The notes: generated by a model from the sequence alone, not told the origin. Counted from the stretch's first letter, positions 15,379-25,490 are shown. The stretch: DNA of 64,000 nucleotides from Amycolatopsis keratiniphila subsp. keratiniphila (GCF_001620365.2 NZ_LQMT02000032.1:125077-189076), one strand, 5' to 3'. Made by a program: numbers and translations.

Positions 15379-17328
15379 TCACGTACTGGACTCCCCCGCC
15401 GCCGCGGACTCCCCTGCGAGCGCCGCGACGACCGCTTCGGCGGTGCGCCTGCCGAAGCCGGGCACCGCCTCGATCTCTTCTATCCGCGCTTCGCGGAGTT
15501 TCTTCACCGAGCCGAAATGCTTGATCAGCGCGGTACGACGAGCCTGCCCCAGCCCCGGCACACCGTCCAATGCGGACACCTGCATCCGCTTGGACCGCTT
15601 CTCGCGGTGGTACCGGATGGCGAAGCGGTGCGCCTCGTCGCGCAGCCGCTGCAACAGATACAACGCGTCGGAGGTGCGCGGCAGGATCACCGGATCGGGA
15701 TCGCCCGGCAGCCACACCTCCTCCAGCCGTTTCGCCAGGCCGACCACGGCGATGTCGGTGATGCCCAGCTCGGAGAGCACATCCGCGGCGGCCGTGGCCT
15801 GCGGGCCCGCGCCGTCGACGACGAGCAGGTTCGGCGCATAGGCGAACTTGCGTGGTTTGCCGGTCTCCGGGTCGATGCCCGGGCGGTCCGGGTCGACCCC
15901 TTCGGCGTTTTCCTTGAGATACCGGTAAAACCGGCGGCGGACGACTTCCGCGATCGACGCGACGTCGCCTTCCTCCGCCGCCTCGCGCAAGGCGAAGCGC
16001 CGGTACTCGGACTTGCGCGGGATGCCGTCCTCGAACACCACCAGCGAGGCGACCACGTCACTGCCCTGGATATGGCTGATGTCGACGCATTCGATGCGCA
16101 GCGGCGCGGTTTCCAGCGCCAGGTAGTCCTGCAGTTCCGCCAGCGCGGCCGAACGCGCGGTGAGGTCGCCCGCGCGGCGCAGTTTGTGCTGGGTGAACGC
16201 CTCGCCGGCGTTGCGGGTCACGGTCTCGGCGAGCGCGCGTTTGTCCCCGCGCTGCGGCACCCGCAGGCTCACCTTCGACCCGCGCAGCCCGGACAGCCAT
16301 TCGCCGAGGGCTTCCGCGTCGGCGGGCAGCTCGGGGACGAGCACCTCGCGCGGCACCGGGGAGCCGCCGTCGGGATCGTCCGCGCGTTCGGCCTGCTCGC
16401 CGTAGAACTGCGTGATGAAGTGGTCGACGAGATCCTTGACGTCCATCTCTTCGGCCTTGTCGATCACCCAGCCGCGCTGCCCGCGGACCCGGCCGCCGCG
16501 CACGTGGAAGACCTGGACGGCGGCTTCGAGCTCGTCGTGGGCGAAGGCGACGACATCCGCGTCGGTGCCGTCGCCGAGCACGACCGCCTGCTTCTCCATC
16601 GCGCGCCTCAGCGCGCCGAGGTCGTCACGCAGCCGCGCCGCGCGCTCGAACTCCAGCTCTTCGGACGCGGCCGCCATTTCCTGTTCCAGACGGCGGATCA
16701 GCGCGTCGGTGCGGCCGGCGAGGAAGTCGCAGAAGTCCTCGACGATCTCGCGGTGCTCGTCGGCGGAGACCTTGCCGACGCACGGCGCGGAGCACTTGCC
16801 GATGTAGCCGAGCAGGCACGGCCTGCCGATCTGGCCGTGCCGTTTGAAGACGCCGGCCGAGCAGGTGCGCGCCGGGAAGACCCGGAGCAGCAGGTCGAGC
16901 GTTTCGCGGATGGCCCAGGCGTGCGCGTACGGCCCGAAGTACCGCACGCCCTTCTTGCGCGCGCCGCGATAGACGTGCAGGCGCGGGTACTCCTCGTTCA
17001 TCGTGACGGCGAGGACCGGGTAGCTCTTGTCGTCGCGGTACCGGACGTTGAACCGCGGGTCGAACTCCTTGATCCAGTTGTATTCGAGCTGGAGCGCCTC
17101 GACTTCGGTGCCCACGACGGTCCACTCGACGCTCGCCGCCGTGGTCACCATCTGGCGCGTGCGCGGGTGCAGGCCCGTGATGTCGGCGAAGTACGAGTTC
17201 AGCCGGCTGCGGAGGCTTTTCGCCTTGCCGACATAGATGACCCTCTTCGTGGCGTCACGGAATTTGTACACGCCAGGGGCGTCCGGGATGCTCCCCGGCG
17301 AGGGACGGTAGGTGGTCGGGTCAGCCAC
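15379..17328 (-). CDS. uvrC: Excinuclease ABC subunit C
   Basis: About 649 residues. It makes the dual incisions in nucleotide excision repair with UvrA and UvrB. It has an N-terminal GIY-YIG nuclease domain (PGVYKFRD, VIYVGKAKSLRSRLNSYF), cysteines around the CSAGVF / GRPCLLGYIGKCSAPC region, a UVR motif, an RNase H-like C-terminal nuclease domain (CVDISHIQGSDVVASLVVFE) and C-terminal helix-hairpin-helix repeats (VPGLGQARRTALIKHFGS, VPGFGRRTAEAVV). I took GTG at 17328 (VADPTTYRPSPG); an in-frame GTG at 17352 is possible. First gene of the uvrC-rapZ-yvcK-whiA block. Confidence 0.95.
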   Translation of the reverse strand: MADPTTYRPSPGSIPDAPGVYKFRDATKRVIYVGKAKSLRSRLNSYFADITGLHPRTRQMVTTAASVEWTVVGTEVEALQLEYNWIKEFDPRFNVRYRDDKSYPVLAVTMNEEYPRLHVYRGARKKGVRYFGPYAHAWAIRETLDLLLRVFPARTCSAGVFKRHGQIGRPCLLGYIGKCSAPCVGKVSADEHREIVEDFCDFLAGRTDALIRRLEQEMAAASEELEFERAARLRDDLGALRRAMEKQAVVLGDGTDADVVAFAHDELEAAVQVFHVRGGRVRGQRGWVIDKAEEMDVKDLVDHFITQFYGEQAERADDPDGGSPVPREVLVPELPADAEALGEWLSGLRGSKVSLRVPQRGDKRALAETVTRNAGEAFTQHKLRRAGDLTARSAALAELQDYLALETAPLRIECVDISHIQGSDVVASLVVFEDGIPRKSEYRRFALREAAEEGDVASIAEVVRRRFYRYLKENAEGVDPDRPGIDPETGKPRKFAYAPNLLVVDGAGPQATAAADVLSELGITDIAVVGLAKRLEEVWLPGDPDPVILPRTSDALYLLQRLRDEAHRFAIRYHREKRSKRMQVSALDGVPGLGQARRTALIKHFGSVKKLREARIEEIEAVPGFGRRTAEAVVAALAGESAAAGESST

Positions 17329-17422
17329 GTCGCCAAGCCTATGGGGCACCACCGACAGTCTTACGAGGCCCCGTCCTTAGCCGCGGTCCGGTCAACCCTT
17401 CGAGTGGCCATTCCCACCATCC

Positions 17423-17450
17423 GGTCGGTCTTTCACTACGTATACCGACC
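17423..17450. promoter_or_regulatory. Inverted repeat in the uvrC/protease divergent region
   Basis: GGTCGGT (17423-17429) and ACCGACC (17444-17450) flank 14 bases, about 130 bases before the protease start and 95 upstream of uvrC. This could be an operator. Nothing else convincing lies in the 249-base gap between the two genes, apart from GAAAGGA just before the protease start. Confidence 0.35.
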
Positions 17451-17577
17451 TAAGTCGGGTCTTCGGCCGTAACCGACGTTCGTTGGTTCCTACCGGGTGA
17501 ATCGGTTGATTACTTTCCGTCCCAGTTCCACTTCATTCGGTTCTTCGTCAGATGACGCTCGAAAGGACTCCTGCACC

Positions 17578-18315
17578 GTGAGCCGTCTTCGTACGCTGGG
17601 CGCCGCCACCCTCGCCGCCGCAGCCCTCACCATGACCGCGGGCGCCGTCGCCTCCGCGGGCACCCCCACCGGTGTCCAGCCCAACATCGTGGGCGGCGGC
17701 ACCGCCCCGACCGTGAGCTGGGGCGCCCAGATCTACGTCAACACCCCGGGCCGTCAGTGGGACGGGTTCAACTGCTCCGGCAGCGTCATCGCGCAGCGCT
17801 GGGTGCTGACCGCCAAGCACTGCCTCGACTCCGACGGCAGCGGCATGCGGGTCCGCGTCGGCAGCAACCAGCTCCAGGGCGGCCGTGAGATCGCCGTCGA
17901 CCGCAAGGTGTCCTCGCCGAACGGCGCCGACATCTCGCTGCTGCACCTGGCCTCCGACGCCGGCGTCACGCCGATCACCCTGGCGAGCTCGAACCCGTCG
18001 GTCGGCAGCACCAACCAGCTCTACGGCTGGGGCCGCGAGACCCCGACCGGCCCGCCCGCCTCGGCGCTGAAGGTCGCCAACGTGCGCGTCACCGGCAGCT
18101 CGACCGACGCCTACGGTGGCCCGGCCATCCAGAGCGTCGGCATCAACGGTTCGGCTTGGAAGGGCGACTCGGGCGGCCCCCAGGTCTCCAACGGCGTCCA
18201 GGTCGGGGTCGCTTCGACCGTGCAGAACCAGAGCGGCTCGAACATCCGCGGCACCAACAACTACGGCAGCGTCGCTTCGGCCCGCTCCTGGATCCGCTCG
18301 ACCACCGGGGTCTGA
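17578..18315 (+). CDS. Secreted trypsin-like serine protease (S1 family)
   Basis: 245 residues. GTG at 17578 follows GAAAGGA at a good distance and gives a clean signal peptide (RLRTLGAATLAAAALTMTAG, then AVASAG); the longer frame from 17497 has no credible signal. A short propeptide leads to NIVGGG, the zymogen activation-like start of the mature chain. The catalytic triad is visible: His81 (LTAKHC), Asp118 (NGADISLL) and Ser198 (WKGDSGGP). Chymotrypsin-fold, exported. The target is unknown. Monocistronic, ending in a very strong terminator. Confidence 0.9.
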   Translation: MSRLRTLGAATLAAAALTMTAGAVASAGTPTGVQPNIVGGGTAPTVSWGAQIYVNTPGRQWDGFNCSGSVIAQRWVLTAKHCLDSDGSGMRVRVGSNQLQGGREIAVDRKVSSPNGADISLLHLASDAGVTPITLASSNPSVGSTNQLYGWGRETPTGPPASALKVANVRVTGSSTDAYGGPAIQSVGINGSAWKGDSGGPQVSNGVQVGVASTVQNQSGSNIRGTNNYGSVASARSWIRSTTGV

Positions 18316-18329
18316 CCTCCACCCCGGCC

Positions 18330-18366
18330 GGCCCCTGTCGCGACGTGACCCGTCGCGGCAGGGGCC
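18330..18366 (+). terminator. Strong terminator of the protease gene
   Basis: GGCCCCTGTCGCGAC (18330-18344) pairs with GTCGCGGCAGGGGCC (18352-18366) with one mismatch and a seven-base loop, followed by CTTT. It lies 15 bases after the protease stop. Confidence 0.85.
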
Positions 18367-18409
18367 CTTTCACGTCAGGGTGTCGGTGGGGTGTGGGACG
18401 CTCGCGGGC

Positions 18410-19189
18410 ATGCGGATCGCGACCTGGAACGTGAACTCGATCGGGCCCCGGCTGCCGAGGGTGCTGGAGTGGCTCGGTTCGGCCCAGCCGGACGTGCTGT
18501 GCCTGCAGGAACTCAAATGCGGCACCGACGCCTTCCCTTTCGACGCGGTGACGGAACTGGGCTATGAGACGGCGGCGTACGGCATCGGTCGCTGGAACGG
18601 CGTCGCGATCCTGTCGCGCGTCGGGCTGGAAGACGTGACACGCGGGCTGACCGGCGAACCCACCTTCGAGGACAAGACCGACGCACGGGCCATCGGCGCC
18701 ACCTGCGGCGGGCTGCGGCTGTGGTCGGTGTACGTGCCGAACGGGCGCGACCTGGAGAACCCGCACTACGGCTACAAACTCGCGTGGCTCTCGGCGCTGG
18801 AGGCGACGGTGCGGGAGGAGCAGGCGCGCGGGCTGCCGTTCGCGGTGCTCGGCGACTTCAACATCGCGCCGACCGACGCGGACGTCTGGGACATCGGCGT
18901 GTTCGCCGAATCGACGCACGTGACCGAGCCGGAGCGGAAGGCGCTCGCCGCGCTGCGGGACCTCGGCCTGTCCGACGTGTTCCCGCGGCCGCTGAAGTAC
19001 GACCACCCGTTCACGTACTGGGACTACCGGGCCGGGAACTTCCCGAACAACAAGGGGATGCGGATCGACCTCGTGTACGCCGACGCCGTCGTGGCGGGTG
19101 CGGTGACGGATTCCTATGTGGACCGTGAGGCGCGGAAGGGGAAGGGGCCCTCGGACCACGCGCCGATCGTGGTGGATCTTTCGCTCTGA
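18410..19189 (+). CDS. xthA: Exonuclease III family DNA repair enzyme
   Basis: 259 residues, ATG start directly giving the family N-terminus RIATWNVNSIGPRLPRVLEW. Further motifs of the EEP/ExoIII AP endonuclease fold: LCLQELKC (metal-binding Glu), YVPNGRDL, VLGDFNIAPTDADVWD (active-site Asp and Asn), KGMRIDLVYAD and the catalytic His in PSDHAPIVVDL. It cleaves at abasic sites and degrades 3' ends in base excision repair. Cytosolic. Standing alone between a terminator and a long palindrome region; lengths and motifs match the family. Confidence 0.93.
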   Translation: MRIATWNVNSIGPRLPRVLEWLGSAQPDVLCLQELKCGTDAFPFDAVTELGYETAAYGIGRWNGVAILSRVGLEDVTRGLTGEPTFEDKTDARAIGATCGGLRLWSVYVPNGRDLENPHYGYKLAWLSALEATVREEQARGLPFAVLGDFNIAPTDADVWDIGVFAESTHVTEPERKALAALRDLGLSDVFPRPLKYDHPFTYWDYRAGNFPNNKGMRIDLVYADAVVAGAVTDSYVDREARKGKGPSDHAPIVVDLSL

Positions 19190-19212
19190 ACGGTCTGCGG
19201 GGTGGTCCCGGA

Positions 19213-19267
19213 TGTCATGAAAGGGTCGTTCAGGACGTTTTTCGTCCTGAACGACCCTTTCATGACA
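19213..19267. repeat. Perfect 25-bp palindrome after xthA
   Basis: TGTCATGAAAGGGTCG with TTCAGGACG (19213-19237) is a perfect reverse complement of 19243-19267, with a TTTTT loop. It can act as a bidirectional terminator. It belongs to a family whose stem tip reads GGACG...CGTCC, also at 51133-51173 and 61109-61149. Confidence 0.8.
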
Positions 19268-19301
19268 CTTGAGTGAGCCCGGCGAAGGCAGCCTGCCCCG
19301 A

Positions 19302-19356
19302 TGCTAGGAACGGTCCTTTCCTTGCAAATTTTGCAAGGAAAGGACCGTTCCTAGCA
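19302..19356. repeat. Perfect 27-bp palindrome, AACGGTCC family
   Basis: The 27-base arms 19302-19328 and 19330-19356 are exact reverse complements with the centre AAATTTT. The stem core AACGGTCCTTTCCTTGC recurs almost unchanged at 29584-29626 and, in variant form, at 35107-35161. Confidence 0.85.
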
Positions 19357-19401
19357 CTCGAAGGAGCCGGAGAGAGCGGCGTCAGCCTCCCTTGGCTCAA
19401 T

Positions 19402-19454
19402 TCCGTGAAGGCCTCCTTGAGGGACTCTGGGTCCCTCAAGGAGGCCTTCACGGA
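19402..19454. repeat. Perfect 24-bp palindrome, GTGAAGGCC family
   Basis: Arms 19402-19425 and 19431-19454 (starting TCCGTGAAGGCCTCCTTGAG) are exact reverse complements with a five-base loop. Same family as the palindromes at 35211, 35417, 51247, 51344 and 58893. Confidence 0.85.
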
Positions 19455-19498
19455 CTTGCGAGGCGCCACATGCGCCCCACTGATCACAGCGGCCGCAC

Positions 19499-19545
19499 GT
19501 GAAGGTCCCCTTCCCTCGGCTCAGCCGAGGAAACCCGACCTTCAC
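19499..19545. repeat. Imperfect palindrome, GTGAAGG family
   Basis: GTGAAGGT at 19499-19506 pairs with ACCTTCAC at 19538-19545, and the inner stem CCTCGGC / GCCGAGG is perfect. It is a degenerate copy with an asymmetric bulge, in the same 482-base gap as four other long palindromes. Confidence 0.65.
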
Positions 19546-19555
19546 TCCTTCCCGA

Positions 19556-19610
19556 GTATGTGAAGGCCCCCTTCACTGCGTCTAGCGCAATGAAGGGGGC
19601 CTTCACGTAC
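19556..19610. repeat. Long palindrome, GTGAAGGCCCCCTTC family
   Basis: Arms starting GTATGTGAAGGCCCCCTTCA (19556 on) and ending at 19610 pair with two or three mismatches around the loop TCTA. It sits about 60 bases downstream of the minus-strand PH-domain gene, so it may end that transcript. Confidence 0.8.
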
Positions 19611-19628
19611 TTGCACACCGCAAGGATC

Positions 19629-19648
19629 GCATTCAGAGGACGAAACGC
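19629..19648. repeat. Copy of the GCATTCAG hairpin element
   Basis: GCATTCAGAGGACGAAACGC matches the copy at 12471-12490 in its first 13 bases. In both cases it is preceded by CAAGGA(C/T)C, so the conserved unit is longer than the hairpin. Confidence 0.6.
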
Positions 19649-19671
19649 GCCCGGTCGGGAAAAGGCGAGCG

Positions 19672-20136
19672 TCAGCCTTCCCAGGCCGCCTTGTGCAGCT
19701 TCCGCAGAGCCCGCACCGCCGCCACCGCGCGTTCCCGGTCCACCGCCTGCACCGCCATGACCGAGTAGTACTCGTCCTCAGGCAGCTCCAGCCGCGCCCA
19801 CGAGGCCCCGTCCGGGAAGCTCACCGAGAGCACCTCGCTCCACGCGAACTTCTTGGTCATCAGCACGTTCCGGACCTCGATGCCGTCGGCGTCGGCCTTC
19901 ACGCGCGCGGTCGCGAACAGCATCGTGCCCGCGGCGAGCAGGACCCCGATGCCGATCATCGCCGCCTGGTCGGACGGCTGGAAGATCACGCCGGTGTCCG
20001 AGCCGCGCAGCAGCACCGCGACGACGACGAACGTCGCCAGCAGGATCACCGCCAGCACGGAGCACATCACCAGGGCGCGGCGGGGCCGCACCACCACGAC
20101 CTCGGACTCGGTCATCACATCCGCCTCGACGCTCAC
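19672..20136 (-). CDS. PH-domain membrane protein at the end of the riboflavin operon
   Basis: 154 residues from the GTG at 20136, which overlaps the ribH stop as GTGA, a coupling used throughout this operon; ATG at 20115 is an alternative. Two transmembrane helices (ALVMCSVLAVILLATFVVVA and AAMIGIGVLLAAGTMLF) are followed by a small bacterial PH-like domain (ADGIEVRNVLMTKKFAWSEV, LELPEDEYYSVMAVQAVD). A similar small membrane protein follows ribH in mycobacteria. The function is unknown; its position suggests a link with the riboflavin operon, but this may only be conserved neighbourhood. Confidence 0.75.
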   Translation of the reverse strand: MSVEADVMTESEVVVVRPRRALVMCSVLAVILLATFVVVAVLLRGSDTGVIFQPSDQAAMIGIGVLLAAGTMLFATARVKADADGIEVRNVLMTKKFAWSEVLSVSFPDGASWARLELPEDEYYSVMAVQAVDRERAVAAVRALRKLHKAAWEG

Positions 20137-20635
20137 ACGAATCCCCGCTCGGTCCACGGCTGGCGCAGGTTCCGCAGCGCGTGCGCGGCGTCCAGCGCGG
20201 CGACCGTCGCTTCGTAGCCCTTGTCCTCGACCGAACCGGGCAGACCCGACCGGTCGAGGGCCTGCTGCTCGGTGTCGCAGGTGAGGACGCCGTTGCCGAC
20301 CGGAGTGCTCTCGTCGAGCGCGACCCTGGTCAGGCCCGCGGTGACCGCGTCGCAGACGTACTCGAAATGCGGCGTCCCGCCCCGGATCACCACACCCAGC
20401 GCGACGACCGCGTCGTGCGTGCGGGCCAGCGCCTGCGCGGCGACGGGCAGTTCGACGGCGCCCGCGACGCGCACGACCGTCGGCTCCTCCTCCAGGTCGG
20501 CCACCTTGGCCGCCTCGAGGGCGCGTTCCAGCAGGGCACCGGTGATCTTCGTGTGCCAGCGCGTGGCCACGATCCCGAGCCGGATGTTCTTACAGTCGGA
20601 CAGGTCGAGTTCGACGTCCGGACGGCCTTCGCCGC

Positions 20636-20639
<4 letters not shown>
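20133..20639 (-). CDS. ribH: 6,7-dimethyl-8-ribityllumazine synthase
   Basis: 168 residues, GTG start at 20639 overlapping the ribBA stop. It condenses 5-amino-6-ribitylaminouracil with 3,4-dihydroxy-2-butanone 4-phosphate, the penultimate riboflavin step, and usually forms a 60-subunit shell. Visible: IGIVATRWHTKITGALLE-like N-terminus (RLGIVATRWHTKITGALL), VAGAVELPVAAQ, ALGVVIRGGTPHFEYV with the active-site His, and GLTRVALDESTPVGNGVLTC. Confidence 0.95.
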
Positions 20640-21966
<1,327 letters not shown>

Positions 21967-21970
<4 letters not shown>

Positions 21971-22590
21971 GCCCGCTCCTCCGTACCGCCATTGTCCCCC
22001 TGCTCGCGCAGGTGCGGCATGGCCAGCTTCTCGACGTACTTGGCGACCACGTCCACCTCGAGGTTCACCAGGTCACCCGGGGTGTTCCGGCCGAGCGTGG
22101 TGAGTTCGAGGGTGGTCGGGATCAGGGCGACGGAGAACTCCTCGTCGGTCACCGAAGCGACCGTGAGGGAGACGCCGTCGACCGCGATCGACCCCTTCTC
22201 GACGACGTACCGGGACAGCTTCTTCGGCAGCGCGAACGTGGTGAGTCCCTGCTCGTCGCGTTTGAGGAAGACGCCGGTGCCGTCGACATGGCCCTGCATG
22301 ATGTGCCCGCCGAGCCTGCCGCCCGCCGGCGTCGCGCGTTCGAGGTTGACGACGTCGCCGACGTGCACCTTCGCGAGGCTGGAGCGCTGCAGGGTCTCGT
22401 GCACGACATCGACGGTAAACTCACCGCCCGCCACCGCGACCACGGTGAGGCACACGCCACTCACCGCGATGGAGTCGCCGTGTCCGGCGTCGCTGGTCAC
22501 CAGCGGCCCCCGAACGGTCAGTCTCGCGGCGTTCGGGACCTGCTCGACCGCGGTGACCTCGCCGAGTTCCTCGACAATGCCGGTGAACAC
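21967..22590 (-). CDS. ribE: Riboflavin synthase alpha chain
   Basis: 207 residues from GTG at 22590; the conserved start FTGIVEELGEV follows immediately, and GGAGGAGGGCAGCAGGA precedes it. Two tandem lumazine-binding domains, each with the MFTGIVEE / GHIMQGHVDGTG type signature, dismutate two lumazines to riboflavin. I looked for an FMN riboswitch in the 112 bases upstream and saw none of its conserved elements. Confidence 0.95.
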
Positions 22591-22702
22591 TCCTGCTGCC
22601 CTCCTCCTGGCTCGCACCGCCGCTGGGAACGGTGCTCCCCTCATCCAACACCCATCGGGGCCGATTCCTTCTCCTGACCCGACGGCGGATCACGAGGCGG
22701 GA

Positions 22703-23386
22703 TCAGCCGCGGACGCGCGCCGCCTGCTCGCGAAGCGCCGCGACGGCCTTACCAGGGTCTTCGGCGCCGTAGACGGCGGAACCGGCCACGAAGCAGTCCA
22801 CCCCGGCCTCGGCGGCCTGCTCGATGGTGTCGGCGTTGATCCCGCCGTCGATCTCGACGACGAGCTTGAGGTGGCCGGTGTCGACCAGGCGCCGCGCGGT
22901 GCGGACCTTGTCGAGGACGCCCTCGATGAACGACTGGCCGCCGAAACCGGGCTCGACCGACATCACCAGGAGCGTGTCGTAGTGCTTGAGGGTTTCGAGG
23001 TGGTCCTCGATCGGCGTGTTCGGCTTGATCGACAGACCGGCCTTCGCCCCGGCGGCACGCAGGTTCTTCGCCAGCGCGATCGGGTCGTGCGCGGCCTCGA
23101 CGTGCACGGTGACGTTGTAGGCGCCCGCTTCGGCGTACCCGATGGCCCACTTGTCGGGGTTCTCGATCATCAGGTGGCAGTCGATGGGGACGTCGGTGGC
23201 CTTGAGCAGCGACTGCACGACCGGCAGGCCCAGGGTCAGGTTCGGCACGAAGTGCGCGTCCATGACGTCGACGTGGACCCAGTCCGCGCGGGTCTCCCCC
23301 TCCCCCGCGACAGCGCGGATCTCGTCGCCGAGCCGGGCGAAGTCCGCGGACAGGATGCTGGGTGCGATCAAAGGTCGGTGAGCCAC
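22703..23386 (-). CDS. rpe: Ribulose-phosphate 3-epimerase
   Basis: 227 residues, TIM barrel, GTG start. It interconverts ribulose 5-phosphate and xylulose 5-phosphate in the pentose phosphate pathway and so supplies RibB substrate. Motifs: APSILSADFARLGDE, VHVDVMDAHFVPNLTLG (metal ligands), CHLMIENPDKW, MSVEPGFGGQSFI and VEIDGGINADTI. It precedes ribE by 112 bases; in mycobacteria ribD lies between them, but here it does not. Confidence 0.95.
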   Translation of the reverse strand: MAHRPLIAPSILSADFARLGDEIRAVAGEGETRADWVHVDVMDAHFVPNLTLGLPVVQSLLKATDVPIDCHLMIENPDKWAIGYAEAGAYNVTVHVEAAHDPIALAKNLRAAGAKAGLSIKPNTPIEDHLETLKHYDTLLVMSVEPGFGGQSFIEGVLDKVRTARRLVDTGHLKLVVEIDGGINADTIEQAAEAGVDCFVAGSAVYGAEDPGKAVAALREQAARVRG

Positions 23387-23516
23387 GCGCCCGAGTGTAG
23401 GAGGGCGCCGCTAACGCCCGCTAACCGGCTGTGACCGGCGACCCGGTCTGGAGTATGACGCGAAATGGCACCGCAGTGGGAGGTGCGCGCACGCACCGCC
23501 GAATAGCGTTCCCTTC

Positions 23517-24752
23517 ATGGTCAAACCACTCAAGCCCCTCGTGCGGATCGGCAGTTACCGCAGCGTCCCGTTCGGACTCCTCGGCATGGCGATGACGGCG
23601 ATCCCGTTCCCGATCGCGCTCATCCCCGCCGTCCTCCTCCCGGGTGACGTGTGGGCGAAGCTGATCTACGGCGTGCTCGCCATGGCCGTGCTCGTCGTGC
23701 TGGCCGGGTTGCCGGGACCGATGCGCCGGGTCGGTATCTGGTTCTCCAACCAGATGCTGGGCACCCGGATCGCGCAGCCCCCACCGCATACGAAGGTCGC
23801 GTGGGCGGAGCGCGGGCGTTCGGCGGCCTGGCTGCTCGCGCACACCGCGCTCGGCTGGGTGCTCTTCGGCCTCGGCTGTTTCCTGATGCTCGGCTTCGTG
23901 TTCGCCATCGTGTGGGCGGGAGGCGGCGGCAGCCCCATCGAGTTCTTCGGGGAACGGCTGACGATCGAACCGGGCACCGGTGGACTGTGGACACTGCCGA
24001 TCGCCCTGGTCACGCTCGTCGTCATCGCCTACGTGCTCGCCGGTTTCAGCAAGCTTTTCCAGTACACCGCGGTCGCCCTGCTGGGCCCGTCCGCCGCCGA
24101 GCGTGTCGCCGCCGCGGAAGTCCGCGCGAACCACTTCGAGCAGCGCAACCGGCTGGCCCGCGAACTGCACGACTCCATCGGGCACACGCTGACGACGTCG
24201 ACCATCCAGGCCGCCGCGGCCGCCGAACTGGTCGATTCCGAACCGCAGCTGGTGCGCCGGGCGCTGGGCACCATCGAGGAGTCTTCGAGGGCTGCGCTCG
24301 AAGATCTCGACCACGTGCTCGGCCTGCTGCGGGACGACCGGTCGTCCCGTGAGCCCGAACGGCGTCTCATCGAGGCCGGGACGCTGGCCGAACGCGCCCG
24401 CGCGGGCGGCGCGGTGATCGACTACGAGCTGACCGGCCCGGCCGCCGAACTGCCCGCGACCCTTTCGCGGGAGGCGTACCGGATCGTCCAAGAAGGACTG
24501 ACGAACGCGTTGCGGCACGCCCACCCGGGCCCGGTGACCGTGCGGGTCGCGGTACTCGCCGACGCGCTGCGGATCGAGATCGTGAATCCGCTCATGGAGC
24601 ACGCGGCCGCCTCCGGCCGCGGCGGCAACGGACTGCCGGGGCTCACCGAACGGGTCGAGGCCCTGCGAGGGGAGCTCGTCGCGGGCCCCGCCATCGACGG
24701 GGAACCGTTGTGGCGGCTGGTGACCACGATCCCGCTACGGTCGCACTCATGA
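23517..24752 (+). CDS. NarL-type sensor histidine kinase
   Basis: 411 residues. An N-terminal membrane region has about four to five helices (SVPFGLLGMAMTAIPFPIAL, LIYGVLAMAVLVVLAGLPG, WLLAHTALGWVLFGLGCFLM, LPIALVTLVVIAYVLAG), then a HisKA_3 dimerisation domain with phospho-acceptor His218 (RNRLARELHDSIGHTLTTST) and a HATPase domain (EAYRIVQEGLTNALRHAHPG, NGLPGLTERVEALRGEL). The signal is unknown; the short loops suggest membrane or cell-envelope sensing. It is coupled to the response regulator by ATGA. The start at 23517 (ATG) lies 130 bases from the divergent rpe gene. Confidence 0.92.
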   Translation: MVKPLKPLVRIGSYRSVPFGLLGMAMTAIPFPIALIPAVLLPGDVWAKLIYGVLAMAVLVVLAGLPGPMRRVGIWFSNQMLGTRIAQPPPHTKVAWAERGRSAAWLLAHTALGWVLFGLGCFLMLGFVFAIVWAGGGGSPIEFFGERLTIEPGTGGLWTLPIALVTLVVIAYVLAGFSKLFQYTAVALLGPSAAERVAAAEVRANHFEQRNRLARELHDSIGHTLTTSTIQAAAAAELVDSEPQLVRRALGTIEESSRAALEDLDHVLGLLRDDRSSREPERRLIEAGTLAERARAGGAVIDYELTGPAAELPATLSREAYRIVQEGLTNALRHAHPGPVTVRVAVLADALRIEIVNPLMEHAAASGRGGNGLPGLTERVEALRGELVAGPAIDGEPLWRLVTTIPLRSHS

Positions 24753-25408
24753 CCTTGCGTGTCCTGATCGTCGACGACGAACCCTTGCTGCGAGCCGGAT
24801 TGCGCTCCCTGCTGGACAACCAGCCCGATCTGACCGTGGTCGGCGAGGCGGGCGACGGCGACGAGGTGGTCGACCTGGTGCGGCGGACGCATCCCGAGGT
24901 GGTCCTGATGGACGTGCGCATGCCCGGGGTGGACGGGATCGAGGCGACCCGGCGGGTGCTCGCCGAGATCCCCGACCCGCCCAAGGTCCTCGTGATCACG
25001 ACGTTCGACAACGACGACTACGTCTACGACGCGCTGCTGGCCGGGGCGAGCGGGTTCCTGTTGAAGCGGGCGCGCAAGGAGGAGTTCGCGCACGCCATCC
25101 GGACGATCGCCGCCGGGGAGACCCTGCTGTTCCCCGACGCGATCCGCCGGATGGTCACCGCGCGCCCGGCGCCGTCCGGCCTCGCTCCCCGCCCGTCGTC
25201 GCTGACGAAACGGGAGACCGAGGTGCTGCGGCTCATCGCCACCGGTAAATCCAATGTGGACATCGCGGCCGAGCTCGTCATCAGTCTCGAAACCGTCAAG
25301 ACCCATGTGGGCAACATCTTCGGGAAACTGGGCGCGGCCAACCGGAGCCAGGCGGTGGTGTTCGCCTACGAAACCGGCATCGTCGCGCCGGGGCACAGCC
25401 TGCGCTGA
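24749..25408 (+). CDS. LuxR/NarL-family response regulator
   Basis: 219 residues. The receiver domain has DDEP acidic pocket, phospho-acceptor Asp55 (VVLMDVRMPGVDGIEA) and Lys in GFLLKRARKEE; the C-terminal LuxR helix-turn-helix is LTKRETEVLRLIATGKSNVD, then IAAELVISLETVKTHVGNIF. ATG overlaps the kinase stop. The likely target is the serine hydrolase gene 82 bases downstream, whose promoter region holds a perfect palindrome. Confidence 0.94.
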   Translation: MTLRVLIVDDEPLLRAGLRSLLDNQPDLTVVGEAGDGDEVVDLVRRTHPEVVLMDVRMPGVDGIEATRRVLAEIPDPPKVLVITTFDNDDYVYDALLAGASGFLLKRARKEEFAHAIRTIAAGETLLFPDAIRRMVTARPAPSGLAPRPSSLTKRETEVLRLIATGKSNVDIAAELVISLETVKTHVGNIFGKLGAANRSQAVVFAYETGIVAPGHSLR

Positions 25409-25440
25409 GCGGCGTGGTGGGGCAAACCTCAGTATGAGCT

Positions 25441-25454
25441 TGGGGTACACCCCA
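25441..25454. promoter_or_regulatory. TGGGGT-AC-ACCCCA palindrome before the serine hydrolase gene
   Basis: A perfect 6+2+6 palindrome lies 36 bases before the serine hydrolase start, in the 82-base gap after the response regulator gene. NarL-type regulators bind such short inverted repeats, so this may be its operator. The nearby AGTATGA also occurs upstream of the kinase gene, at 23453. Confidence 0.5.
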
Positions 25455-25490
25455 TGGTCACCGCGCCCGAGCGTCCCTAGCGTGGAATCC

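Noticed and set aside
19190..19671. Insertion sequence remnants
   Set aside because: The palindromes are single hairpins with no transposase fragment, no flanking target duplication that I could see, and no internal reading frame.
22591..22702. FMN riboswitch upstream of ribE
   Set aside because: None of the conserved RFN elements could be found in the 112 bases on the minus strand.
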